Shown in pieces: positions 16,838-24,380 of a stretch of DNA of 40,671 bases. The stretch comes from Levilactobacillus zymae DSM 19395 (lineage in GTDB: Bacteria > Bacillota > Bacilli > Lactobacillales > Lactobacillaceae): NCBI RefSeq assembly GCF_001434115.1, contig NZ_AZDW01000025.1:1-40671 (forward strand), written 5' to 3'. Numbering within the stretch: position 1 is the first letter of the stretch; every line of letters begins with the position of its first letter. The notes below the pieces were generated by a model. It was not told the origin of the DNA. It ran no database searches and saw only the letters and a program-made list of their open reading frames with translations. The position numbers and the translations under genes were made by a program.

Positions 16838-17224
16838 AATTGTCCACCTCGTTTGGTTTGTCAGCTCAGTTCGGGTGTCCCCGGATGAACCGCTTATCTC
16901 GATTACAGCACTTTTTATCGGGGGGGTCAAGAATCGGCACGGGGGTTAATCATTCTGTAACTGGTTTAAAGGCGTGATAAATTCACCGAGGAAGTCGTTT
17001 TGGTGGGGAATTGACGGTGAACCCGTATAATGGAAGATGATTCAAGCGTCAGACTTGGTGGCTAATCGAGGCTGAATCGAACAAGTGTTCTGGCAATAGT
17101 GGTAAACTAGAAAAATACTGGTGATTCTGCCACCAATGCCGGCAATCAGATGTTTTTACAAGCATTAGGGATTGTGCTAGAGTATTACTTGTAATTTATA
17201 AAGTTACTTGTTAGGAGGCTCTCA
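16838..17224 (+). other. Divergent intergenic region before the osmoprotectant transporter
   Basis: About 387 nt with no gene. A TATAAT (17026-17031) lacks a good -35. The best promoter is TTTACA (17155-17160), 17 bp, TAGAGT (17178-17183). Downstream of it TTACTTGT occurs twice (17185-17192 and 17204-17211), 19 bp apart, and the inverse ACAAG lies just upstream. These could bind a GbsR/OpcR-type regulator, but none is encoded nearby. Confidence 0.5.
17155..17211 (+). promoter_or_regulatory. Candidate osmoprotectant transporter promoter with direct repeats
   Basis: TTTACA-17-TAGAGT is followed by two TTACTTGT repeats on nearly the same face of the helix (19-bp offset). The second ends at 17211, immediately before the AGGAGG ribosome site. 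Confidence 0.5.
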
Positions 17225-18172
17225 ATGATAACGTTCGAACACGTCCAAAAACAGTATGCGGACAAGCTGGCCCTCGACGACCTCAACTTAACCATCCCGA
17301 CCGGGGAATTTTTCGTGTTGGTGGGGCCCAGTGGGAGTGGCAAGACCACGACGCTGAAGATGATCAACCGGCTGATTGAGCCGACCGCGGGAATCATCAA
17401 GGTCGACGATCGTCCCTTACAGGACTACGACTTGCGGGCCATGCGGTTGCGGATGGGTTACGTGTTGCAAAACATTGCCCTGTTCCCCAACCTAAACATT
17501 CAAGAAAACATTGCCATTCAACCGGAATCGCTGGGCTGGTCGCGTAAACGCCGGTTGGAACGGGCCCGAGCGCTCTTAGCACAGGTGGGTCTCGATCCCG
17601 ACCAGTACGCGACGAAACTCCCGCACGAGCTATCCGGCGGGGAACAACAACGGGTCGGCATCGTGCGGGCCTTGGCCACCAAACCCAACGTGGTCTTGAT
17701 GGACGAACCCTTTAGCGCGCTGGACCCCTTGTCACGCAAGCAACTGCAGGACCTGGTCTTGCGGTTGCACCAGGAGTTACAGATGACCTTCGTGTTCGTG
17801 ACCCACGACATGGGCGAAGCCTTACGCCTGGGTCAGACCATCGCGGTCATGCGCAACGGCCATATCCAGCAGATTGGGACGGGTGAAGAAATCATGCGGC
17901 ACCCGGCCAACGATTTCGTGCGCGGCTTTTTCGAGAACCAGAAGACGCCGCGGGCCGCCACGGTCCAAAGCTTACTGGCGCAGGGATACGGTGAGGTGAC
18001 CACCGCCCCGGCTACCCTGACGGCGACGGTCACGGTGGGGGCGCTGGCGCAGGCCCTCCAGACCCAAACGACCGTGGTCGTCGCCACGGCGCAGGATCAC
18101 CGGGCCTTGACCACCGCCGATTTACTCGGTTACTTAGCCGCAAAGGAGGCGACGAGTCGTGCAACAGATTAA
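17225..18172 (+). CDS. opuCA: Osmoprotectant ABC transporter, ATP-binding protein
   Basis: The 315-residue ATPase has a Walker A GPSGSGKTT (near residue 37), Q-loop LQNIALFPN, ABC signature LSGGEQQRV and Walker B VVLMDEPFSALD followed by the His loop VTHDMGEA. It matches the glycine betaine/carnitine/choline (OpuC/OpuB) ATPases. The C-terminus after residue 235 is short, and any CBS domain is degenerate or missing, so the usual ionic-strength sensing may differ. AGGAGG precedes the ATG. The permease gene overlaps the end by 14 nt. Confidence 0.9.
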   Translation: MITFEHVQKQYADKLALDDLNLTIPTGEFFVLVGPSGSGKTTTLKMINRLIEPTAGIIKVDDRPLQDYDLRAMRLRMGYVLQNIALFPNLNIQENIAIQPESLGWSRKRRLERARALLAQVGLDPDQYATKLPHELSGGEQQRVGIVRALATKPNVVLMDEPFSALDPLSRKQLQDLVLRLHQELQMTFVFVTHDMGEALRLGQTIAVMRNGHIQQIGTGEEIMRHPANDFVRGFFENQKTPRAATVQSLLAQGYGEVTTAPATLTATVTVGALAQALQTQTTVVVATAQDHRALTTADLLGYLAAKEATSRATD

Positions 18173-19685
18173 CCACATCCTGCAAACGCAGGGCGGTGAA
18201 ATCGTCCAATCAATCGGGCAACACATCGGCTTGTCGCTGATTTCACTGTTGATTGCGGCGCTGATCGCCATTCCGTTAGCCATTCTCCTGATGCCCCATC
18301 AACGGGCGGCTAACGTGGCCCTCCAGATTACCAGCGTTCTCCAGACGATTCCGAGCCTGGCGTTATTGGGGATTTTGATTCCCATCGTGGGCATCGGGAC
18401 CGTGCCGTCGATCATCGCATTGGTGATTTACGCGGTGATGCCGATTTTTCAAAATACTTATTCGGGGTTGACCACCATCGACCCCGACCTCGAGGAAGCC
18501 GCCGAAGCCTTCGGGTTGTCGCGCCGGAAGAAATTAGTCCGGGTGGAGCTTCCGTTAGCCATGCCCATGATCATTTCCGGGATTCGGATCGCCATGGTCA
18601 TGATCATCGGGACCGCCACGCTGGCCGCTTTGATTGGGGCCGGGGGCTTGGGGACCTACATCTTGTTGGGGATTGAAACCAACAATAACGCGCTACTGAT
18701 CATTGGGGCGGTCTTGTCGGCGGCCTTGGCCCTGCTCTTTGGCGCGGCCATCGATTGGCTGGGCAAGTTGTCCTTTAAACGTGCCGGTATCGTGTTGGGC
18801 GTGGCCGTGGTCCTGATTGGTGGGGTCGCCGGTTACCGCCGCATCGTCCAGCCCCAAACCACGATTACCATCGCCGGTAAGCTGGGGGGCGAACCCGAAA
18901 TCTTGATCAACATGTATAAGGATTTGATTGAACAGGACCATCCCAACATCAAGGTCCAGACCAAGCCCAACTTCGGCGCCACGACCTTCCTGTTCAAGGC
19001 CCTGCAGTCCGGGTCGATCGACATCTATCCCGAATTTACCGGGACCGTACTGGAATCGTTGGTCAAGGGGCAGTCAAGTGCCGACCACGACCCGCAGGTG
19101 ACTTACCAGCGAGCGGCCAAGGCACTGAAAAGCCAGTACCAGATGACCTACTTGAAACCGATGCAGTACCAAAACGGTTACGCCATCGCCGTCACGCCGC
19201 AGTTCGCCAAGCAGTACCATTTGAAAAAGGTGAGCGACCTGCAACGCGTGGCGACCAAGGTCCACGCCGGCTTCGACCCGGACTTCTACCAGCAGAGCGC
19301 CGGTTATCCGGGATTACGCAAGGCGTATAACTTTAAGTTCGGCACCATTAAGACCATGGAACCGTCGATTCGTTACCAGGCCATTGCCCACAAACGCATC
19401 AACCTGGTCGACGGCTACACCACCGACCCGGAGCTCCGGGAATATCACCTGGTGGTCTTAAAGGACGACCGCCATTTCTTCCCGCCGTACCAAGGCGCAC
19501 CGTTGATGACCGAGAAATTTGCCACGGCCCATCCCGAAGTCCAAGCGTCGTTGAATAAATTAGCGGGGAAGGTGACGACCAGCGACATGCGGCAATTAAA
19601 TTATTTAGTCACGGTCAAGCACGAAAAGGCCGCCACGGTGGCCCGCGAGTACCTGCAACAACAGGGCCTGTTGTCGAAAAAATAG
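18159..19685 (+). CDS. Osmoprotectant ABC transporter, fused permease and substrate-binding protein
   Basis: The 508-residue protein joins two functions. Residues 1-210 are the OpuCB-type permease with about five to six membrane helices; the EAA-like motif EEAAEAFGLSRRKKLVRVELPLAMP contacts the ATPase. A further helix at about 213-228 is followed by an extracellular QAT-family binding domain (about 235-508), with KLGGEPEILINMYKDLIE, SGSIDIYPEFTGT and VDGYTTDPEL. Such fusions are usual in lactobacilli and leave the receptor tethered to the channel. Likely ligands are glycine betaine, carnitine or choline. The GTG start at 18159 has AAAGGAGG upstream. No clear terminator follows. Confidence 0.92.
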   Translation: MQQINHILQTQGGEIVQSIGQHIGLSLISLLIAALIAIPLAILLMPHQRAANVALQITSVLQTIPSLALLGILIPIVGIGTVPSIIALVIYAVMPIFQNTYSGLTTIDPDLEEAAEAFGLSRRKKLVRVELPLAMPMIISGIRIAMVMIIGTATLAALIGAGGLGTYILLGIETNNNALLIIGAVLSAALALLFGAAIDWLGKLSFKRAGIVLGVAVVLIGGVAGYRRIVQPQTTITIAGKLGGEPEILINMYKDLIEQDHPNIKVQTKPNFGATTFLFKALQSGSIDIYPEFTGTVLESLVKGQSSADHDPQVTYQRAAKALKSQYQMTYLKPMQYQNGYAIAVTPQFAKQYHLKKVSDLQRVATKVHAGFDPDFYQQSAGYPGLRKAYNFKFGTIKTMEPSIRYQAIAHKRINLVDGYTTDPELREYHLVVLKDDRHFFPPYQGAPLMTEKFATAHPEVQASLNKLAGKVTTSDMRQLNYLVTVKHEKAATVAREYLQQQGLLSKK

Positions 19686-19695
19686 GCGCACGCGC

Positions 19696-19724
19696 TTGAC
19701 AATTCTGTGAATCACGCCTAAGAT
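19696..19724 (+). promoter_or_regulatory. Promoter of the Met T-box transcript
   Basis: TTGACA (19696-19701), 17 bp and TAAGAT (19719-19724) lie just upstream of the T-box leader. Confidence 0.7.
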
Positions 19725-19759
19725 TACCCTTAATTTCTAATGAATTTGTCATAAAACAG

Positions 19760-20022
19760 CTAGGAGAAGAGTAGTGGTGGACCAACCGTCACAGAGAACC
19801 CGGGTCGGTGGAAGCGGGTCGGTCTGGTCACCATGAAGATGAGCTCCCAATAGCTATCAAGTGGTCAACGCTGCTTGGTCGGTAGGAACCGTTAACTTTC
19901 CGGGTATTGCGCTGCAGTACCGTTGAGGCCTATTCGCGTGAGCGGTAGGTGAATTAGGGTGGTAAAACGACGCGCTCGTCCCTAGAACTAAGTGATTAGT
20001 TCTGGGGACGGGCGCGTTTTTT
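19760..20022 (+). promoter_or_regulatory. T-box leader, methionine specifier
   Basis: A tRNA-sensing leader. Stem I opens at GGAG (19763) and closes at CTCC (19843-19847). The specifier loop reads GAAG-ATG-A, with ATG (Met) at 19839-19841. The T-box itself starts at AGGGTGGTA (19956-19964), and the antiterminator would overlap the terminator at 19972-20022, which has CGCGCTCGTCCC and GGGACGGGCGCG arms, a TAGAACTA/TAGTTCT upper stem and six T. Uncharged tRNA-Met should allow read-through into the methyltransferase gene. A small CATCTGG/CCAGATG hairpin follows at 20051-20073. Confidence 0.9.
19972..20022 (+). terminator. Attenuator terminator of the Met T-box
   Basis: The long GC-rich stem described for the T-box ends in TTTTTT. 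It should form when tRNA-Met is charged. Confidence 0.9.
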
Positions 20023-20149
20023 ATTGGCCGACAAATGGCTTAGAGAAAGAACATCTGGGGCGTAACGCCAGATGAATTTAACGTGACTGGCCTACCGTAA
20101 CCGGGGGACCGCGCCATTAAACCAGTTAATTTTTAGGAGGAATTTTATT

Positions 20150-21277
20150 ATGACAACGACAACTCAAACTGTTTATCCTTACCGCTACGACGTTGTGGGG
20201 AGCTTATTACGGCCCGCCGCTTTGAAGGACGCCCGGGGCAAGTTCTCCGCCGGCAAGATTGGGGCCGACGAACTGGCCGCCGTGCAACACGACGAAACCA
20301 AACGCGTGGTTCAAGAACAACTGAACTTAGGCTTAAAGGCCGTGACCGACGGCGAATTCAACCGCAGTTGGTGGCACTTGGACTTCTTGTGGGGCCTGAC
20401 TGGCGTGGGTCATTACGATTACAAGCAAAGTTATAAGTTCCACGGCAGCAAGACCCGAACCGACAACGCCGACTTGGTGGGCAAGATCGCCTTTAACCCG
20501 GATCACCCGTTCTTCAAGACGTTTAGCTACTTACAAACGTTGGTCCCAGATGACGTGCTGGTCAAGCAGATCATCCCGTCACCAACCATGCTGTTCCGGG
20601 ACAACCGCAGTGACAACTGGTCCCAATTCTACGACAGCTGGGACCAATACTTAGACGACCTGTCCAAGGCCTACCACGAAACCATCGAACACTTCTACGC
20701 GTTGGGCTGCCGTTATCTGCAATTAGACGACACCACCTGGGCCTTTCTGATCAGTAAGCTCAACGAAACGGCCGATGACGCCACGGCGCACGCCAAATAC
20801 GTGAAGTTGGCCGAAGATGCCGTCCGGGTGATCAACCAATTACTGGCCGGTTTACCGGAAGACCTGACCGTGACCACCCACGTTTGCCGGGGGAACTTCA
20901 AGTCGACCTACCTGTTCTCGGGCAGCTACGACGACGTGGCCGACTACCTGGGGCAACTGAACTACGACGGCTTGTTCCTGGAATACGATAGCGACCGGGC
21001 CGGGGACTTCACGCCGCTCAAACGCATCTGGCACAACGATAGCCACAAGCGCATCATTTTAGGCTTGATCACGTCCAAGTTCCCCGAATTGGAAGATCCG
21101 GCAGCCATCAAGGACCGCATCCAACAAGCCAGTCAATACGTGCCGTTAGCCAACTTAGGCTTGTCAACGCAGTGCGGGTTTGCCTCGACCGAAGAAGGGA
21201 ACCAACTGACCGAAGACCAACAATGGGCCAAGTTGAAGCTGGTCAAGCAGATTGCGACCGACGTCTGGGGCCACTAA
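20150..21277 (+). CDS. MetE C-terminal-domain-like methyltransferase (YxjG/YxjH type)
   Basis: The 375-residue protein resembles the catalytic half of cobalamin-independent methionine synthase, as in Bacillus YxjG/YxjH. The start YRYDVVGSLLRP, the motif VTDGEFNRSWWHLDF, LQLDDTTWAFL, TTHVCRGN (His and Cys zinc ligands), EYDSDRAGDF and STQCGFAS (Cys ligand) are typical. It lacks the N-terminal MetE domain, so a folate donor is uncertain; homologues may use other methyl donors or salvage. The Met T-box upstream ties it to methionine supply. AGGAGG precedes the ATG. Confidence 0.88.
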   Translation: MTTTTQTVYPYRYDVVGSLLRPAALKDARGKFSAGKIGADELAAVQHDETKRVVQEQLNLGLKAVTDGEFNRSWWHLDFLWGLTGVGHYDYKQSYKFHGSKTRTDNADLVGKIAFNPDHPFFKTFSYLQTLVPDDVLVKQIIPSPTMLFRDNRSDNWSQFYDSWDQYLDDLSKAYHETIEHFYALGCRYLQLDDTTWAFLISKLNETADDATAHAKYVKLAEDAVRVINQLLAGLPEDLTVTTHVCRGNFKSTYLFSGSYDDVADYLGQLNYDGLFLEYDSDRAGDFTPLKRIWHNDSHKRIILGLITSKFPELEDPAAIKDRIQQASQYVPLANLGLSTQCGFASTEEGNQLTEDQQWAKLKLVKQIATDVWGH

Positions 21278-21448
21278 CCTTTACTCAATTTTTACCGAAA
21301 ATTAAGCGTGACGCGACCTGCCTTTGCTAGACTGAAGATGGTTTAGTGACCAGTGAACCGGCCGGAAAATGTGGGCATTCCGGGGGCAAAAAGGCTACAC
21401 TGGGGATAACAACTAGGCCGGAACTTTCCGGCGAGGAGGGAACGCGTC

Positions 21449-22141
21449 ATGACGAAAACAACCATGGTGTTCGGGCATCGCGGGTATCCGGCAAAATTTC
21501 CGGAGAACTCGTTGGCCGGCTTCACGTACGCCGTGCAGCATCACATTGAAGGTTTGGAATTTGACGTGCATCTGACCAAGGACAACGTGCCGGTCATCAT
21601 GCACGACGAAAAAATTAACCGGACCACCGACGGGAAGGGCTACATTCGCGACTATACCCTGGCGGAATTACAACGGTTCAAGTTGGCCAACGGCGATAGT
21701 TTGCCGACCCTAGCGGCATTTTTACGGGTGGTCGCTAATCAGGATGTTCACCTGAACCTGGAATTTAAGACCGATAAGATCCAGTATCCCAACATCGAAA
21801 AGATCGTGCTGGGGATGGTCCACGCCACGCCGTTGGTCCATCCGGTGATTTATTCGTCGTTTCATCTGCCGACCCTCAAGACTTGTCAGACGTTGGCACC
21901 GGACGAAATCTACTGCTGGTTGACCGATAAACGGGTCAGAAACGCCGCCTCCTTTGTGAAAAAGGAGGGCTTGGCGGGCCTGCACCTGAGTCATTATCAG
22001 GATAATATTCCGGTGGTCGAACGCATCTGGACCGTCGACAGCGTGAAGCAAGCGACCAAGTTGTTCAACGACCACGTGGCGGGCATCTTCACCGATGACT
22101 TCGAAACCATGATGGCGTTGAAGCAACAACTACAGGGCTAA
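21449..22141 (+). CDS. Glycerophosphodiester phosphodiesterase
   Basis: The 230-residue GDPD enzyme cleaves glycerophosphodiesters to glycerol-3-phosphate and an alcohol. The catalytic elements are FGHRGYPAKFPENSLAGF (His and Arg, Glu-Asn), GLEFDVHLTKD (metal Glu/Asp), PVIMHDE (second His) and LNLEFKTD. The C-terminal WTVDS and GIFTDD close the barrel. It lacks a signal peptide, so it acts inside the cell, probably in phospholipid or teichoic acid turnover. GAGGAGG precedes the ATG. The gene is monocistronic. Confidence 0.92.
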   Translation: MTKTTMVFGHRGYPAKFPENSLAGFTYAVQHHIEGLEFDVHLTKDNVPVIMHDEKINRTTDGKGYIRDYTLAELQRFKLANGDSLPTLAAFLRVVANQDVHLNLEFKTDKIQYPNIEKIVLGMVHATPLVHPVIYSSFHLPTLKTCQTLAPDEIYCWLTDKRVRNAASFVKKEGLAGLHLSHYQDNIPVVERIWTVDSVKQATKLFNDHVAGIFTDDFETMMALKQQLQG

Positions 22142-22143
22142 TT

Positions 22144-22186
22144 AAAAATGCGACTCTCGCCAGATGTTGGTGGGGGTCGCATTTAT
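22144..22186. terminator. Bidirectional terminator after the GDPD gene
   Basis: AAATGCGAC (22146-22154) and GTCGCATTT (22176-22184) form the stem, with an inner CGCCA/TGGTG pair. T-runs exist on both strands. It would also have terminated gtrA before the segment at 22206-22541 came between them. Confidence 0.8.
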
Positions 22187-22541
22187 TGGTTCAAAATTTA
22201 GTTCGGAGGATTCAGCGCCTCCGGGTCAGTCAGAAATGGGCTGGAACGGAGTGGGTACGGCTTCAAGCCCCCCAAACCGGGTCTTGAAGACCGACCTTTG
22301 TCTAGGCCGGCGAAGAACACCGGCCAACACAAATTTCACTCCTGAGCCCATTTCTGACTGGCCCTCCAGCTCACATTGATTAGAATGACAACTTAAACGA
22401 GTTCATTTCAACTAAAAAATAACGGATAATCAGTTAATCAATAATTGCTCCTTAATTTAAGAGGCACACTAAGTTACTCTCAATGACAATCTAGTCCATG
22501 AGCCCGGAATTAAACTATTTGTTGGTTTAAAATTTAGTTCG
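22186..22541 (-). repeat. Segment flanked by a 20-bp direct repeat that includes the gtrA stop
   Basis: TTGGTTYAAAATTTAGTTCG occurs at 22186-22205 and 22522-22541, with a single difference. The right copy holds the last codons and stop of gtrA (stop at 22534-22536). The 316 bp between hold structured repeat C and an AT-rich remainder with no gene. Removing one repeat plus the insert would put gtrA directly on the terminator at 22144-22186. Confidence 0.75.
22223..22364 (-). repeat. Structured intergenic repeat, subfamily II, copy C (142 bp)
   Basis: The outer stem is 20 bp (22223-22242 against 22345-22364) with one wobble. Hairpin 1 lies at 22298-22332, and hairpin 2 at about 22260-22292. 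On the minus strand it matches copy E (34120-34264) along its length. Confidence 0.85.
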
Positions 22542-23055
22542 TGGTCTTTTGCGTTTTCTTATTAAAGATGAACCACTTGGAGAAGAAGTAGTTGCCGAAG
22601 ATGGCTAGGCCGTGGCCAATCACCTTGGTAATCGTGGCGTGGAAGGACAGCAGGGAGATACCGACGTATAGAATCAAGGCTTCTAACACGTAGGTGAAGA
22701 CCCGGGTACCGTAGAACTTTCCCATGTCACGGAAGGGGTGCGCCGAGGCGTGTTTGAAGACCAACTTCTTGTCGATCCAAAACGACGCCTGCACGCTGAA
22801 GACCCAGGCAATCAGGTTAGAAATTTGGTATTCAACGCCAAAGATATTGTTGAATAAGTAGAAGACGGAGATGTTGACGACCACCCCAAGGGAGCCCCAC
22901 AGAAGATAGCGCTGAATTTCCTTGTGCGCTTTTTCCTCGACGGCTTCGAGTTGCTCGGCAAATTCATTTTCCGTTTCGGTGAGTTCGGCTTCGTATTCGG
23001 ATTCCGTGGCGGGATAGCGATGATGCTGTAGTGGTGTTTGATTGTCCATTTCCAT
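22534..23055 (-). CDS. GtrA family membrane protein with acidic N-terminal extension
   Basis: The protein of about 173 residues has four hydrophobic segments from residue 52 on (LLWGSLGVVVNISVFYLF; ISNLIAWVFSVQASFWI; VFTYVLEALILYVGISLL; VIGHGLAIFGNYFFSKWF), which match GtrA flippase-like proteins that help move lipid-linked sugars across the membrane. About 50 cytoplasmic residues precede them, acidic and coiled-coil-like (ESEYEAELTETENEFAEQLEAVEEKAHKE when read in pieces). The start is unsure: ATG 23055 (chosen), ATG 23049 or TTG 23082 all lack an ideal ribosome site; AAAGGT lies 12 nt before 23055. No glycosyltransferase is adjacent. Confidence 0.8.
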   Translation of the reverse strand: MEMDNQTPLQHHRYPATESEYEAELTETENEFAEQLEAVEEKAHKEIQRYLLWGSLGVVVNISVFYLFNNIFGVEYQISNLIAWVFSVQASFWIDKKLVFKHASAHPFRDMGKFYGTRVFTYVLEALILYVGISLLSFHATITKVIGHGLAIFGNYFFSKWFIFNKKTQKTTN

Positions 23056-23146
23056 AAAATTCCGCAGACCTTTCTTGAACAAGTTGATGCCTTAATTATA
23101 GCGTTTTTAAACGACCCTGCAATGGTGTGGACCAGTTTTTCGGCGA

Positions 23147-23190
23147 TAAAAAACGACCAGTCGACACCGGGAAAGGGTGGACTGGTCGTT
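23147..23190 (-). terminator. Terminator of the FMN reductase gene
   Basis: AACGACCAGTC (23152-23162) and GACTGGTCGTT (23180-23190) form an 11-bp perfect stem, with a T-run on the minus strand. Confidence 0.88.
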
Positions 23191-23195
23191 GGAGG

Positions 23196-23750
23196 TTAAC
23201 CTAAAACGTGAGTAAATTCCGCGCTTAGCTGGCGAACGTCAAATTTATACGGCGCCAACGATTTTTCGGGGTCCTTGAAGTGGCCCTGGTCGTCGAGTTC
23301 GGCGGCGGGCAGACTGATTTCCAGGTTGTTGCTTAACCGGTTGAATTTTAATCCGCGCAACACCAGCGAAAGGGCCAGTGCGGCTTGGTAGCCGCCCCGG
23401 CCGCCGTAGGACACCATGCTGACCGGCTTACCGCGCCATTCGCTGTAGAGGTAATCGAGTGCGTTTTTCAGTGGGGCCGGGTAGCCCCAGTTGTATTGTG
23501 GGAAGAGGAGGACGAAGCCCTGGTAACCTTGGATGCGGTCACTCCAGGCCTTGGTGTGTTTCAATTCATAATTGCCGTCGCTGGGCATCTGGTTCTCATC
23601 CAGGAAGGGCAGGTCGATTTTCGCCAAATCGAGAATATCGACGGTCAGGTCGGCCGTTTGCAAATTTTGTTGTAACCAGGTAGCGATGCTGGGGCCGATC
23701 CGACTGGGCCGGGTCGAGCCGATGATGATGGCAATTTTGGCGACACTCAT
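23196..23750 (-). CDS. NADPH-dependent FMN reductase family protein
   Basis: The 184-residue protein has the flavodoxin-like fold of NADPH-dependent FMN or quinone reductases (azoreductase/ChrR group). The phosphate loop is GSTRPSRIGPSIATWL, the FMN contact is FPQYNWGYPAPLKNALDYLYSEW, and SYGGRGGYQAA is the second conserved loop. It is soluble. AAGGAGC precedes the ATG. It is divergent from the MarR gene, and the shared region holds an inverted repeat, so the MarR protein probably controls it, perhaps in response to quinones or other electrophiles. Confidence 0.9.
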   Translation of the reverse strand: MSVAKIAIIIGSTRPSRIGPSIATWLQQNLQTADLTVDILDLAKIDLPFLDENQMPSDGNYELKHTKAWSDRIQGYQGFVLLFPQYNWGYPAPLKNALDYLYSEWRGKPVSMVSYGGRGGYQAALALSLVLRGLKFNRLSNNLEISLPAAELDDQGHFKDPEKSLAPYKFDVRQLSAEFTHVLG

Positions 23751-23784
23751 AACTTAGTCAGCTCCTTATTTGGGAAAACAGTTC

Positions 23785-23797
23785 GTGCAACGTGCAC
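23785..23797 (+). promoter_or_regulatory. Candidate MarR operator in the divergent region
   Basis: GTGCA-ACG-TGCAC is a perfect 5-3-5 inverted repeat. It overlaps the -35 of the marR promoter and lies about 35 bp upstream of the reductase start. Confidence 0.6.
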
Positions 23798-23821
23798 ATG
23801 GTAGCACGCCTCTGCTATAAT
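23793..23821 (+). promoter_or_regulatory. marR promoter giving a leaderless transcript
   Basis: TGCACA (23793-23798), 17 bp and a perfect TATAAT (23816-23821). The ATG begins 8 bp after the -10, at the expected transcription start. Confidence 0.65.
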
Positions 23822-23828
23822 CACAACT

Positions 23829-24266
23829 ATGGATAACGATATTTTTGAAGCCTTATTTGAAATCATGACGTTCTTTCACCAACCGCAAGACGAACGTCAG
23901 CAGTTGCATCGCGCGGGCACGGCCTTGGAACCGGCTGCGATGCCGATCATTGTGCGGGCGGGTCAACAGCCCGGCGTCAGCGTGGGAGAGCTGGCCGGCT
24001 GGATTGGCCGTAATCACTCGTCGATCAGTCGGCAGGTCGATCGCCTGATCAAGACCGGTTGGCTGACGGAAGCCGAGCGAGACGACCAGCGGATTCGCCG
24101 GGTCCAGCTCACGGAAAAGGGCCAACGGGGGTTAATGCAGCTAAAGGCGACCCGAGAAGCGGAATTTAGCCAACGGATTCAGGCCTACACCCCGCAACAG
24201 CGCGCGGAATTATTGCGGTCGCTGCGGTTGTTGGCACAGACGTTACGGGAACCGAAGCAGGATTGA
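23829..24266 (+). CDS. MarR family transcriptional regulator
   Basis: The 145-residue protein has a MarR winged helix: GVSVGELAGWIGRNHSSISRQVDRLIKTGWL is the helix-turn-helix and recognition helix, followed by the wing ERDDQRIRRVQLTEKG. Helices at both ends would form the dimer. It has no cysteine in its sequence, so redox sensing by thiols is unlikely; it probably binds a small ligand. The ATG at 23829 has no ribosome site and sits 8 bp after TATAAT, so the mRNA is probably leaderless. A later ATG at codon 13 also lacks a ribosome site. Confidence 0.9.
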   Translation: MDNDIFEALFEIMTFFHQPQDERQQLHRAGTALEPAAMPIIVRAGQQPGVSVGELAGWIGRNHSSISRQVDRLIKTGWLTEAERDDQRIRRVQLTEKGQRGLMQLKATREAEFSQRIQAYTPQQRAELLRSLRLLAQTLREPKQD

Positions 24267-24295
24267 AGAGTGTCCAGTTGAGACGCTCTTTTTTA
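24266..24295 (+). terminator. Terminator after marR
   Basis: AAGAG-T-GTC pairs with GAC-G-CTCTT, followed by a T-run. It overlaps the stop codon. Confidence 0.8.
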
Positions 24296-24302
24296 ATTTG
24301 TC

Positions 24303-24363
24303 AAAATTGACTGATGGTTAATTTTGAGGTAAACTACGTTAAAATTAACTGACGGTCAATTTT
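24303..24363 (+). promoter_or_regulatory. Two TetR operator palindromes around the tetR-lepA promoter
   Basis: Two 23-bp near-palindromes lie at 24303-24325 and 24341-24363, with centres 38 bp apart. Each has AAAATT and AATTTT ends and GAC/GTT or AAC/GTC inner parts; the second is nearly the reverse complement of the first. The first covers the -35 TTGACT (24307-24312), and the second lies just downstream of the -10 TAAACT (24330-24335; 17-bp spacing). This is a layout for tight autorepression. Confidence 0.8.
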
Positions 24364-24380
24364 AAAAGGAGATGCGATGA

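Noticed and set aside
17225-19685. Frameshift or gene fusion error in the osmoprotectant permease
   Set aside because: Permease-binding protein fusions of this length are the normal form of this transporter in lactobacilli.
22164-22379. A 71-residue frame across the structured repeat C
   Set aside because: The sequence is explained by the repeat, and the translation has no protein character.
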